This document shows, piece by piece, positions 9,626 through 19,099 of a stretch of DNA of 21,705 nt; the stretch's first letter is position 1, and each line of letters starts with the position of its first letter. Both the position numbers and the translations under genes were made by a program. Location of the stretch: the NCBI GenBank assembly GCA_049999725.1, contig JBNGIS010020323.1:1-21705 (forward strand), written 5' to 3'. This stretch comes from Haplomitrium mnioides. Lineage: Eukaryota > Marchantiophyta > Haplomitriopsida > Calobryales. Below the pieces are notes generated by a model. It searched no databases. It was not told where the DNA came from and saw nothing but the letters and a program-made list of their open reading frames with translations.

Positions 9626-9851
9626 ACCGCTGTTTTAGAGCCCGTTTGTGATAAGAATAGTGCGCGCCATAGACTCCTATCAAACTTTCAGATCTTACTT
9701 TGTCGAACTTTCCCCACTCGCTTCACCGGATCAGCGATAGATCATCTTTTTGTCTTCCTCGCTCTTTGTCTGACTGGGCCCATGATAAATGGCTGTTTTG
9801 CATCTCTTCTATTGGTCCCCAGTTGGGCTTCCCTTTGGATCACTGTTAAGT

Positions 9852-9955
9852 GGGCTCCCCACGTAGGGTGGTTGATTAGAACCCATTTAACTGGGGCTCT
9901 CCACTTAGGGAGGCTGATTGTAACCCATTTAATTAGGCCTCCCCAAATTTCCGCT
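9852..9955. repeat. 42-bp tandem repeat, 3' LTR
   Basis: Phrases GGGCTCCCCACGTAGGG, GGGCTCTCCACTTAGGG and AGGCCTCCCC begin at 9852, 9894 and 9936, a 42-bp period, each followed by GAACCCATTTAA-like sequence. A related pair with the same period lies at 10234 and 10276. Confidence 0.75.
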
Positions 9956-11001
9956 AAGGTTCCTCGGACTCCCTAGAACTGTCGCGTGTCCCTGAATCCC
10001 GTGAAGTGCGGTGGGGCTGCCACGTTTCCGCAGGGCCCTACGGACTCCTTCAAGAACCAAAACTGTGATAAAACGCTTCTTCGCCCTTCCCACTTAGCCT
10101 CGTAGTTGCCTTAAGCAATCCTTCATGCCGCAAAAATAGTGACAAGTCACCTCTTTGTCAGTCGCCGCTTCGCTTATCCCTATTTCGTCATCACTTCGGA
10201 CTCGTCGGACCCCCCTTAGTGGATCCGTGTGAAGCGGTCCCCTCACGTCGTAAGACGCATCGGAACCCGCTTAATCGGGTTCCCTACTTAGGGTGGCGCA
10301 GTCCCATCAAACCTTTCAGACCCTCAGGAGTTGCCACGTCGTCCAACGGATTCCATGAAGTGCGCAAGGGCCGCCACGTTTCCGCAGCTCCCCTCGGACT
10401 CCTCAGGTCTCTTCTTTCGTGTTGATTCTTCACCTCGATCGCCCTCCTCTGGTCCGATTATATCATCTAGCTTCTGATTATGAAGCGCCTCCTTCCCTTC
10501 TTGTCTGGCCGACCCATCGCGGGGCCTCATCCTTCGAATGGATCCCACTGCCTCCTCTTTATCTGTCTTCACCTACCGCATGCTCCTTGTTCGTCATTCG
10601 TTGTCGCTGGCAAGTCCCCGCAGTGCTGTCGCTTCCAATCCACTCACGTGATGGCCGTTGCACGCATCTAACTGTGCTCCACCTCGCCTTCATCTCCTGT
10701 AACTCTTCTTGTACATTCCTCCTCGATTGTTGTTGGCTCCTTTCTCCATGAATCCCTCTGTGATTGTAGTTGGCTCCTTTGATCTATGCCCTCCTCTCCT
10801 TGAATCCTTTTGCTGCCCGATTCTTCTGATCTCCTTGTCAACTCTCCTTGATTTCCTCTTGCTCACCCTTGTCAACCCTGCCTCTGTCCCGAATTGCTAC
10901 AAGTTCCTTTGATCCTTCTGCTAGCCTTCTTATCTGACTCTTCTGGATTTCACAAGGCTCCCCATTGTATTGTAGAATTCATGACATTCACATGGGAAAG
11001 C

Positions 11002-11044
11002 AAGAAAGAAAGGAAGAGAAGGGAAAGGAGGGAGAGAAGAAAGG
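11002..11044 (+). repeat. 43-nt pure purine tract in the 3' LTR
   Basis: Every base from 11002 to 11044 is A or G on the plus strand (pyrimidine on the element's coding strand). It ends 138 bp from the LTR edge at 11182. Confidence 0.85.
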
Positions 11045-11182
11045 TGCAGGATTGGCATGACAACAATAAAACAATAAAATACAAAGGGATAAAAATGACT
11101 AATGCAAACTTGAAAGAACTTACAAGGCTAGAGCTCAGTAATTACAAAAAAAAAGAAAACACGCAAACACACATGGTCGACA

Positions 11183-11422
11183 TAACTCCCATTTTAATTG
11201 TGCAGCGACCCCGCAAACACCTTCCTCCTTCTGACCTCCTTGGCCTCCTCTATGGCCGCCGCTCTGATCTTCCTTGCTAGGTGTCCTTAGTCGACTTGGT
11301 CACCACCCACGCACCACTCACACAACACACTGACACGAACAAACACAACTCACTACGTAACGCTAAATAAACAGATGTACAAAAAATTTCCACGCCTACT
11401 GTACACAGCAACACCCTCCACC
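11183..11422 (-). other. Non-coding tail between integrase and the 3' LTR
   Basis: About 240 bp with no coding sequence. It contains the weak polypurine tract next to the LTR and ACAC-rich sequence near 11320. No extra open frame of the kind seen in some Tat or Athila elements is present here. Confidence 0.7.
11186..11195 (-). other. Putative polypurine tract for plus-strand priming
   Basis: The coding strand reads AAAATGGGAG, three bases before the start of the 3' LTR. It is short and broken by one T, so it is a weak polypurine tract, but it is in the right place. Confidence 0.45.
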
Positions 11423-12535
11423 TTAGTCCTCCCAGTGGTAATACTGCTTGAGCCGATCGTAGTGGACTCGGTTGGGAAGGTGTGCTCCTATCACCGTGCT
11501 CAACTCCACTGACCCATTGTCATGAAGCACTCTCACCAAGTAGGGCCCCATCCACCGGATATGCAGCTTCCTGGGGAAGTGCATAAACCTGCTGTCGTAG
11601 AGCAGGACTAGATCCCCTCCTTTGAAGTCGACTGGTCTCAGCTTCCTATCGTGCTGCCTCTTGGTGAGTTGTTGCTGATGTACCAGCCTCTCGTGTACCC
11701 TTGCCATGCTCTTTTCTAAGGCCTCCAATTGGTGCACCCTTTCTGTTCGGCTCAAGCCCTCTGCCATTCTCTCCTCAACTACCACCCGGGGTGTGGGGAC
11801 TTCAAACTCCACCGGGACCAGCGAGTGCTGTCCAAAGACCAGGAAGTAAGGGCAGTGGCCCGTGGTGGTCTTGTAGGCCAGATTATAGGCATGGGTGGCA
11901 GTTAGCAGCTTCAGGTCCCAATCCACCTTGTTGGCCGCCACTGTCTTGTTCAAGATCTTGCTCATAATTCCATTGGCCCTCTCCATTAACCCGTTAGCCT
12001 TAGGGTGGTAAGCTGTGGTTTTTTGGTGCTTGACCAGGTACTTCCCTATGAGCTCACAAATGACCTGATTGACAAAATGTGTACCTTGGTCACTTACCAA
12101 CTCCAGCGACACCCTGAATCGGGTGAAGATCTGTTCGTAAAGGAACCGGGCCACCGTCGGCGCTTCATCTTTCTTGGTCGCCCTTGCCTCTACCCACTTG
12201 GTAGCGTAATCAGTCGAAAGCAGAATGTACCTGTTCCCGCACCTCATGGACGGAGTGATGGGCCAGATGAAATCAATTCCCCACTTCTCAAATGGGGCCA
12301 AGGGGATGATCGGAACCAGAGGATGGTGGCACATTGCTACTGGTTTCCCGGTCCGCTGACAGGCGTCACACCTCTTCACAAAGAAGTTCACATCTCTATG
12401 CAGGGTGGGCCACCAATACTTAGCATCCACGATCTTCTGGATGGTGGTTTCTACCGCAAAATGACCGCCGGCCTCTTCCTCGTACATTGCCCGCATCACC
12501 ACCGTGGACTGGTCTTTCTCCAGACACCTGCGTAT
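11423..12535 (-). pseudogene. pol: Integrase (no chromodomain)
   Basis: Reading on after the TAG at 12536-12538, the first open Met-like codon is at 12502. The N-terminal zinc site shows GGHF and CDAC; a Tyr (MYEEE) stands where the first His is usual, so it may be incomplete. The catalytic core has D77 (KWGIDFIWP), D138 (LVSDQGTHF) and E174 (GLMERANG), counted from 12502: a D-D-35-E spacing with all three residues present. The C-terminal region has KGGDLVLLYDSRF, KLHIRWMGPYLV and a short end (LPNRVHYDRLKQYY), with no chromodomain. Stop at 11423-11425. It inserts the DNA copy into the genome and makes the 5-bp duplication seen here. Confidence 0.9.
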
Positions 12536-13645
12536 CTACCCAACCATGCCCTGCCTATGCAGCATTCCTTTGATCATGAGAAAAGGCCTCACCTTTTTGA
12601 GAAACACTGCTGCTTGCTCTGGGTTGTGCCATAGGGGAATCTTTGCCATCAAGAGGAACTCAATGATGTCCCCATTTTCTGTGGGTCTCCCCTCCCAGAC
12701 ATGGAATAGGTCTTCGTTAGGGAAGCTGTCCCCTACTCCCTCTGCACTCGGTTGCCCCTCAATCCTTGAGAAGAAGTCGGCATTCTGGTGTCTCTTCCCC
12801 GGCTTGATTCGCACTTCGAAGTCAAACTCTTGGAGCAGCAACATCCACCTCGCCACTCTCCCTGTCAGGTCTGGCTTGTTAACCATGTATTTGAGGGCAT
12901 CATGATCTGTGTGAAACACCACCTTGTAATGCAGCAGGTAGTGTCGGAACTTCTTCAGGGAGTAGATTATCCCCAAGGCCTCACGGTTGGTAGGCAAGTA
13001 ATTATTCTCTACCGCTGAAAGGAGTCTGCTGGCAAAGTAGATTGGGTGGTCCCTGCCCTCCTCATCGAGCTGGCTCAGCATTGCCCCCACACAGAAGCCC
13101 GAAACATCCACCATCACGTGGAGCTTCTTGGTCCAATTTGGGAGCGCTAGGATAGGCGTGTTGGCCAATCGCCTCTTGAGCTCATTAAAGCTTGATCTCT
13201 TGGGCTTTGTTGGCTCAAAGTCACTGCCCCTCTTCACCATCTCTGTTAGGTGGTAGGCTACTAGGGAAAATTTCGAGATGAACCTCTTGTAGTATCTCAC
13301 ACAGCCTAGGAATCCCTGTACCTCCACCAGACACGTTGGAAACGCCACCCCCAGCCATACTACCACCTTCTCTTGGTCCACGGCAATCCCATGGCTGGAG
13401 ACCCTATGCCCCAGCACAATCCCTTCCTTCACTGCAAAGAAACATTTTCCCGGATGCAGCCGTAGTCCCGTTTCTCTGCATCGCTGAAATGTGAGCCGCA
13501 CATGCTCCTCATGATCCTTGACCTTACCGTACACCACGAAGTCGTCTATGAAAATTTCGAGGAACTTCCTGAGGTAGTCATGGAACATGTTCATCATTAA
13601 TCTCTGGAATGTGCCTGGCGCGTTGCAGAGACCAAATGGCATTTG
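12536..13645 (-). pseudogene. pol: C-terminal half of reverse transcriptase and RNase H
   Basis: It begins MPFGLCNAPGTFQRLM and then has the catalytic pair in IFIDDFVVYG (Asp 33 and 34, counted from 13642; FIDD in place of the commoner YLDD). It continues with HPGKCFF, LGHRVSSHGI and GFLGCVRYYKRFISKF. RNase H follows: VMVDVSGFCVGAMLSQ, YLPTNREALGIIYSLKKFRH, FHTDHDALKYM and HQNADFFSRI, keeping its D, E, D, D acidic residues. It ends at a TAG (12536-12538); the same frame then runs on into integrase. Length and order of motifs are normal for Ty3/gypsy. Confidence 0.9.
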
Positions 13646-14572
13646 TCAAAAGGCGAACACTCCCCACTCCGTTGTGAAGGCAGTTTTTAGTTGGTCCTCC
13701 TCCCTTATCCACACCTGGTTGTAATCGGAGTAACCATCCATGAAACTGTAAACTTCCTGGCCCGCCACCAGGTGGAGCACACCATCAATAAAAGGCAGAG
13801 GGTAGTGGTCCTTCTTGGTTGCCGCATTCAGCTTGCGGTAGTCTTGGCAAACCCGGATCTTCGGCTTCCCGTCCAAGCCTGCCTTCTTCGGCACCACTAC
13901 TAGAGGAGACATCCACTTACTGTTCAAGACAAGGTATATGAATCCTGCCTCTAGGAGCTTATCCACCTCCTCCTTCACCAATAGAGAGAAGCGTGGGTTC
14001 ATCCGATACTGCCGATGCCTCACGGGGGTAGCATTGTCCTCCAAGTCAGTCCTATGCTCCCCTAGCTCTCTGGGCACACCTTTTAAGTCGGTATGGCTCC
14101 ATGCAAATACGTCACTCAAATTCCCTAGGGTCTGCATGAAGGCTCTCTCAGCCCCTCTGTTCAAGGCGAACCCAAGCTGGAATGTCCTCTCGCTGGAGAC
14201 CGTTATCTCCCGGTACTGCTCCGCTCTGATGACCTCCACTCTGTTCTTGTTCGAGGAGTCACAGTCTAACTTCAGGTGGGCGAGCCGTTGGCCTCCTACA
14301 ACAGGCTTCTTGTCATGCTCTCTTGTCCTCATTTGGTGATCAGCCTCCTCTGGGATGATAGCTGCTATCAACTCCCCTTTTGCCGCAGGTCCAAGGCTAG
14401 AAGTAGATGCCTTTGACTCCTCTTTTAGGTCAGGTCCTGGGTTGAGGATTGACACTTCTGTCCCAGCTCCCATCGTGTCCCAAACCTCAAAGATAGAGGT
14501 CTCCAACTGGTTGACCTTGGCTTCGGCACTACCCAAACAATCTGCCTTTGTCATATCACTCATCAGTCTCAA
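13646..14572 (-). pseudogene. pol: RT linker and N-terminal half of reverse transcriptase
   Basis: After a variable linker comes the pre-RT motif LSDVFAWSHTDLKGVPREL and the fingers region EEVDKLLEAGFIY. Next are MSPLVVVPKK, IRVCQDYRKLN, YPLPFIDGVL and the palm motif YSFMDGYSDYNQV, which supplies the first catalytic Asp (residue 279, counted from 14572). It ends TEWGVFAF at a TGA (13646-13648). One codon later, in the same frame, the protein continues with MPFGLCNAP, which normally follows this motif directly. So a single stop codon cuts RT in the middle. The enzyme copies the element RNA into DNA in the cytoplasmic particle. Confidence 0.88.
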
Positions 14573-15418
14573 CTAGTAAGCATCCTCGTCTTCCGACTCC
14601 TCTTCCACCAACCATTCCGTGTCATATTTCTTGTCTTTGGTAGTCTCCCCCTCATGTGAGACAAGGCCATAATGCACCACAGTCTTGCTAGGACCGAATA
14701 CTAGTGTGGAGTCCCTCCAATTGTGCATTACCTTGGCTCCATACAACCAAGGCCTTCCGATTAGAACAAGGTATGGAGAACTCCACGTCGGCCTCATCAC
14801 CAGGTAGTTCAGTGCAAACTCTTTCCCCCCAATCCAAGTGAGCACCTTTAGCAATGCTCCCAAGGGCTTAACCCTAGATCCATCCGCCAATCGCATAATC
14901 CTCTCAGTTGGGGAGAAAGTCTTGAAGCCCAATCGGTGGGCAGTCTCCTCTACCATGATATTTATTCTCGCCCCTCCATCCACTAGCACCAAGGACAAAG
15001 TGCACCTTGCAATCTGGATGTCAATCTGAGGAGCTCCCTTGTCTTCACATATCATCCTTAGGTCGGCGGTGGTGCCCACCGTGGGAAGCTTCCTTTTCCT
15101 CCTGGTGCCCATGAGCAGCTCCCGGAGTTGTCTTTTGTATACAGGGCTATCCCTGATCAACTGCCCTACGGTTGCAGTGACCGGACAGTCCCTTACATCC
15201 CTCTGGATGTTGTAGAGCACACATGTGCTGGGTGAGGGTTGGGGCGCAAGGTCTTGCTTGGCCTGCTCATCGCCATTTCTGCGATTGACTTCTTCCGCAG
15301 GGTCTTCTCCGCCGCTTGCTGAGCTTCGGCTGCTTTTTGACTTCCTCTTCCTGCCTTGGATAAAATAATTTTGAGTGCTCCCTTTTGTAATCTGAGTCCT
15401 TCTCAGTGGGGAGCACAT
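14573..15418 (-). pseudogene. pro: Retropepsin-like protease
   Basis: Counted from 15418, residues 143-155 read LVLVDGGARINIM, the protease active site in the DGG(A/S) variant common in some plant Ty3/gypsy groups, with the catalytic Asp at residue 147 (codon 14980-14978). The flap-like stretch RLADGSRVKPLG follows, then the C-terminal LVLIGRPWLYG. It cleaves the Gag-Pol polyprotein inside the particle. An acidic tail (EEESEDEDAY) runs into a TAG at 14573-14575, after which the same frame continues directly into the RT linker. The stop may therefore be an acquired break, although the flanks are low-complexity. The first codons (up to about 15340) are probably out of the real frame. Confidence 0.8.
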
Positions 15419-16148
15419 TTGCAGCCCTCTCCTTCCTCCAAGCTTGCTTGGCCTTTCCTTTTTCTTTGGCTCTAGATGCAGCCCTAGTGGCCACTCTGTA
15501 GCAATCCTCCTCCAATGGGGCCTCTACTTTTGGAAACTCTACCTCATGCTCCCATGAGGTGGTCACCAGGTTGACTGCCACCGGTGGAGGTGCTTGCTGG
15601 GCCGAGTTGGGAGGCAGCTCTTGCCTTCTGGCATGGGGGCAATTATTAGCTTGATGCCCTTCCCTTTTGCAGCCGGTACACAGTGGCGGTGGCACGCCAT
15701 ACCCTTTCTTCTTAGGCTCGGGACAATTTGGGGAAATGTGGCCTAGCTGCCCACAGTTCCAACACACCATTACCCTGGTCCGGTTCGGCCCGGCCTCTGA
15801 CCCTTCTGGCCGAGCATGTTCCCAAGCCGCCAATTGATCGGGCACCGTATTGACAAGTTGGCATGCCATTGGTCGAGGTTGGCTAACCACCTGGTACACG
15901 AGTTCGAGTGGTTCCTCCTGCACGTATTCCACCTCCTCATGATACCACTCAAGGGGGTCCTCCTTCACATAATGGATGGGTGTCCCATCTAGGGGACATT
16001 CTTGGGGGGAGTGCCCATAGGTGCGGCACTTCACGCACCAGACATGTGCCCTCCGGGTCAACACTTTTTTACCCTCGGGCTTCAGGTCTGCAAAATGGAT
16101 CAACATGGCTTCCAGATTTGCATTGATCTCTTCCATGGGGTCTTTCAC
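15267..16148 (-). pseudogene. gag: gag, nucleocapsid part with three CCHC zinc knuckles
   Basis: The frame has three complete CX2CX4HX4C knuckles. Counted from 16148 they are C38-C41-H46-C51, C129-C132-H137-C142 (CWNCGQLGHISPNC) and C157-C160-H165-C170 (CTGCKREGHQANNC). About 78 residues, acidic and Tyr/Trp-containing, separate the first from the second. These bind the element's RNA for packaging. A Lys/Arg-rich tail follows. The next part (protease) is in the +1 frame, overlapping between 15418 and 15267. The true change of frame is somewhere there; a five-A run on the coding strand near 15330 is one candidate. A programmed shift cannot be ruled out. The frame has no start of its own: the first codon is GTG within a continuous gag. 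Confidence 0.8.
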
Positions 16149-16590
16149 CCCCTCCTCTTGCTGGTCTCCCCACCAGCTCCTCTGTCATGGGACTGGTGGG
16201 CTTTTTTCTCCTTGCCCTCCTTGTGCCAATCATGTCTCTTGGCCCTCTTCTCTTTGGCCTCATTTTTCTTTTTGCTCCCTTTTTCCTTCCGCCTCCTATG
16301 GGACCTTTCATCTTCTGAGCTCTCAGGGTTGCTCTCACTCTCTAATTCAGACTCTGAAGAGGAGCTATTATTAAAGCTATCTTCTTGACTGGAGCTCTCT
16401 GAAGAACTGTCAGAATCATTCCTTCTTTTTGACTTTCTCTTGGAGCTTGCCACCTCAGCCTTGATGTAGGATTGGGCTTCTTCCACTGCTTGCTCTAGGC
16501 ATGTGGGTTTGGACCTCCTCACCCATGCCCCTAGACTCCTGGGCATGGACGAAATAAACCAAGAGGTAAGAATCCCATCCGATGTAGGGG
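16145..16590 (-). pseudogene. gag: gag, acidic-Ser/basic linker
   Basis: After the frame change near 16590 the coding strand reads WFISSMPRSLGAWVRR and LEQAVEEAQSYIKAEV, the end of the gag domain. A very biased linker follows: Ser/Glu/Asp-rich (SDSSSESSSQEDSF) and then Lys/Arg-rich (RRRKEKGSKKKNEAKEKR). Such a charged, probably disordered stretch may bind RNA or partner proteins, but that is inference. The frame closes at 16145-16147 and the protein continues in the next frame, at a five-base run (16148-16152). Confidence 0.7.
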
Positions 16591-17110
16591 GTTAATCTTT
16601 ATGGCCATCCTCTGGAACCTTTGAAGAAACTTCCTTATAGATTCGTGCTTCTTCATCTCCATTTGGCCTATCTTGATCAAGGCCTCAGACTCCCCTCCTA
16701 TCTTTCTCAACTCCTCCAAGAAGGTTGCCTTAAAAGTATCCCAATTTTGCTTGGTGGCCTCTGGCAGTGTTTGGTACCAAGGGCCAGCCTCCCCTTTTAA
16801 TACTCCGAGGAGAATGGCCTTCTTAATGACGTTCTCCCCATTCGCATAGGCCGTGCCCTCAAATTCGTCCAACCACTTATCTGGATCCTCCCTGGTAGAT
16901 CCCCGGAATGTCTTGTATCTGAATCGAGATCTCTATGTCACATGCCCCATATTGGTCATTGGGGTGATGGGTGGTGCGGAACAAGATGCTCTGGCTGCTC
17001 TCTCCAAGTTCCTTCAACTTCTGAGTGAGATCCCCCCTTTATCCAACCTGGGCAGCCTTCTTGGTTGGTCTTCTTCCACTTCTGGTGCTAGGCTGCTCCT
17101 AGAATTCCAA
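16531..17110 (-). pseudogene. gag: gag, N-terminal and capsid-like part
   Basis: The open part 16872-16531 shows the retrotransposon gag domain: AILLGVLKGEAGPWYQTLP, NWDTFKATFLEELRKIG, LIKIGQMEMKKHESIRKFLQ and RFQRMAI. It builds the virus-like particle. Coding character continues upstream of 16872 (FRGSTREDPDKWLDEFEG), so that point is not the true start. A TAG at 16933-16935 interrupts it, and further upstream LTQKLKELGE lies in a different frame from ASCSAPPITPMTNMGHV, with two more stops before that. Downstream, the frame changes near the five-base G run (plus strand) at 16587-16591. The copy is non-functional; the domain assignment is firm. Confidence 0.8.
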
Positions 17111-17177
17111 ACTATTTTCCCTTGCTCTATTGTTTCACTTCACAAATACTACAAGGATACTTTTCTAGAATTATTTT

Positions 17178-17195
17178 GTCCCGCCGTGATCGCCA
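17178..17195 (-). other. Putative primer binding site, tRNA-Arg-like
   Basis: The minus strand reads TGGCGATCACGGCGGGAC, 9 bp inside the 5' LTR. It begins with TGG as any primer site must and resembles the arginine-tRNA primer sites known in Tat/Ogre-type plant elements. It is not the usual initiator-Met site. A perfect match to a tRNA could not be tested. Confidence 0.55.
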
Positions 17196-17644
17196 AAAAA
17201 TGTATGTCAGCCCTGTGGTCGGAGCCTTAACTCTTTCCCGACAGAGTTACCCCCGATTAAGGGCTGAATAGTGTTTCGGGACCTTTTATGGGAGGGGCTT
17301 TGCATTGAATGGACCCCAACTTCTGCTTACCGGTTCAGGAGTGACTGCACAACACTCAACCCACCCAAGCACACCCACACCCCTCCTTCAAGCCTTAACC
17401 TCAAAAGGTGCCACTTGGAAGACATGGGCAGATGGAACAGAGCATTTGACTCTTGGCTACAATGGTTTCTTGGGGAGTCCTGAGTGATTCGTGGTTGCCT
17501 CACTGCTTGACCACTTGACCACAATTGTTTCATCAGCCCGCTTGCCCGTTCACATTCATTCCCTCAAAACATACACGGTTAGGCTGTAATGCTGCTGAGT
17601 CACTTTGTAGTAAAATTCGAGAGTCCAGAACTGGACCCAATCAC

Positions 17645-17652
17645 CTTATATA
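17645..17652 (-). promoter_or_regulatory. Predicted TATA box of the 5' LTR (TATATAAG)
   Basis: The minus strand reads GTATATAAGG, a good plant TATA box, about 440 bp from the inner LTR end. That would put the transcript start near 17615-17625 and leave about 410 nt of R-U5. The surrounding block is unchanged in the other LTR. Confidence 0.6.
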
Positions 17653-19099
17653 CATAAGGGAAACAGGTCCCAACACCCAATTGTCACACTACAATGCTGT
17701 TAGTCCTGACTTCCCATGTCCAGGGTGTCCTCAGGATTGGACAAATGAAATGCAGGCCTTTTAAAACTAAGAGTATCACAGAACTACAAACAGAACACAA
17801 ATCTAGACAACACACATAAACAGATTGACACTAGTACTTGCACGTTGCCCTGCCAACAATACAATCTTCTTCCACCTCTCAAGAACCGATCTTTTCTCTC
17901 AATCCTCCTTATCAACAACTCCAGTTCTCCACCAATCCTTCAGCCACCCATTCTCATTCAGATAGTTTTTCAACTTCCTTCGTGAGAAGCCCTAAATTTT
18001 CTTCCTTAGGTTCGAAAGAGGATTTCTTTAACTTCCACCTCTGGAAGACAGTCCTCTTGACTGCTGGCCACCCACTCCACCTTGAGCTTCGACTGGATCT
18101 TCTATGCAGCGTGCAGGCACTAACACAACCACTCCTCTCTTGACTCCACTTGAGAATTATGACCAGAAACACCCCCAAGCGCCCCTAGGATTGATGTTTC
18201 TGCACAGATGATGCTAAGACGACCCCAAGATCCCCCCTTGGCAGCCTCTCTCGAATTCAAGACCGAAAGAATTCTCCTCAACTTCAAGTGGCGATCCACC
18301 TCCAAATGCTGGTCCAACCACGCAATGAGTCCACTTGGATTGCCTGAGACTCTAGAGCTCCACGCTCAGCGATTGTCAACGCCCCTCTAGTCCACCTCCA
18401 CCCCCATTGATCCCTCTGCATGAGTCCACTCCCTCACTTGATTCTTGGCTGGAATTCTCTCCTCTCTCTCCCTCGCTGCTTCCTCCTCCTCGAGTTTGCT
18501 CTCACAACTCAATTTTGTATAAACAACAACCCCCTTCTCTTCATAGCCATCCTAGCTATACTCCCCTTGCAGGCGCGCGTCCCCCCCAATGAATTCTTGA
18601 TCAAGCTCGACCCGCTCCTCTTTGTTGGAATTTGGTAGTTTTTCTCGTTGACAATCGTTTCTTGACAAAATGACACCTGGCAAACAGCCCGCGTTTAACG
18701 GTCATCTCGTTGAAGCATTCAAGATCGGGAGAGGAAGATTTTCATAGAACTCTTGGCTGAACCCTGCCTTCGATTTGTAGTGCTCTCCCTTGCAGATTTT
18801 TGATCAGGATTGCCTTGCCGCTGGACGCATCAGCAGACCCGTTGCAATCCCGATTTCATTCCTTCGAAGCATCTCGTTGAGCGCAGATCCAAAATTTGGT
18901 TGGAGAGATTTTTCTTGTAGAGAAATTCGAAGAAATTCATTTGGTGAGGATTGGATTTGCAACATATGGGTTACCCAACTCATCTCGTGGGCTACTTCTC
19001 AATTGTCATTGAGTCTTATCGTTGTTATGCCTCCGCGATCGCCATTGGACCCCCGCAAGCCGCCACGCTTCCGCAAGCGCTCGCGGAACCCCACAAGTC

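Larger units (their letters stand above)
6774..11182 (-). repeat. 3' LTR (4409 bp)
   Basis: It aligns from end to end with 17205-21646. On the minus strand it starts TGTCGACC and ends GGCTTACA. No genuine gene is seen in it; open frames of 60-150 codons come from its tandem arrays. In element order it holds a 43-nt pyrimidine tract, arrays of 42 bp, 48-49 bp, 115-124 bp and 21 bp, then the TATA box and a roughly 440-bp R-U5 part. In about 260 sampled bases near the R-U5 end I count around 20 differences from the other LTR, about 16 of them transitions. Confidence 0.95.

Noticed and set aside
10894-11280. 128-codon plus-strand frame rich in Lys/Arg/Glu near the end of the 3' LTR
   Set aside because: The basic part is the 43-nt purine tract in translation, and the frame crosses the LTR border; the other LTR has no comparable frame.
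11183-11422. Possible extra or antisense gene between integrase and 3' LTR, as in some Tat/Athila elements
   Set aside because: Only about 240 bp without a sensible open frame.
12005-12634. 209-codon plus-strand open frame opposite integrase
   Set aside because: Antisense shadow of the conserved pol frame, with no family resemblance of its own.
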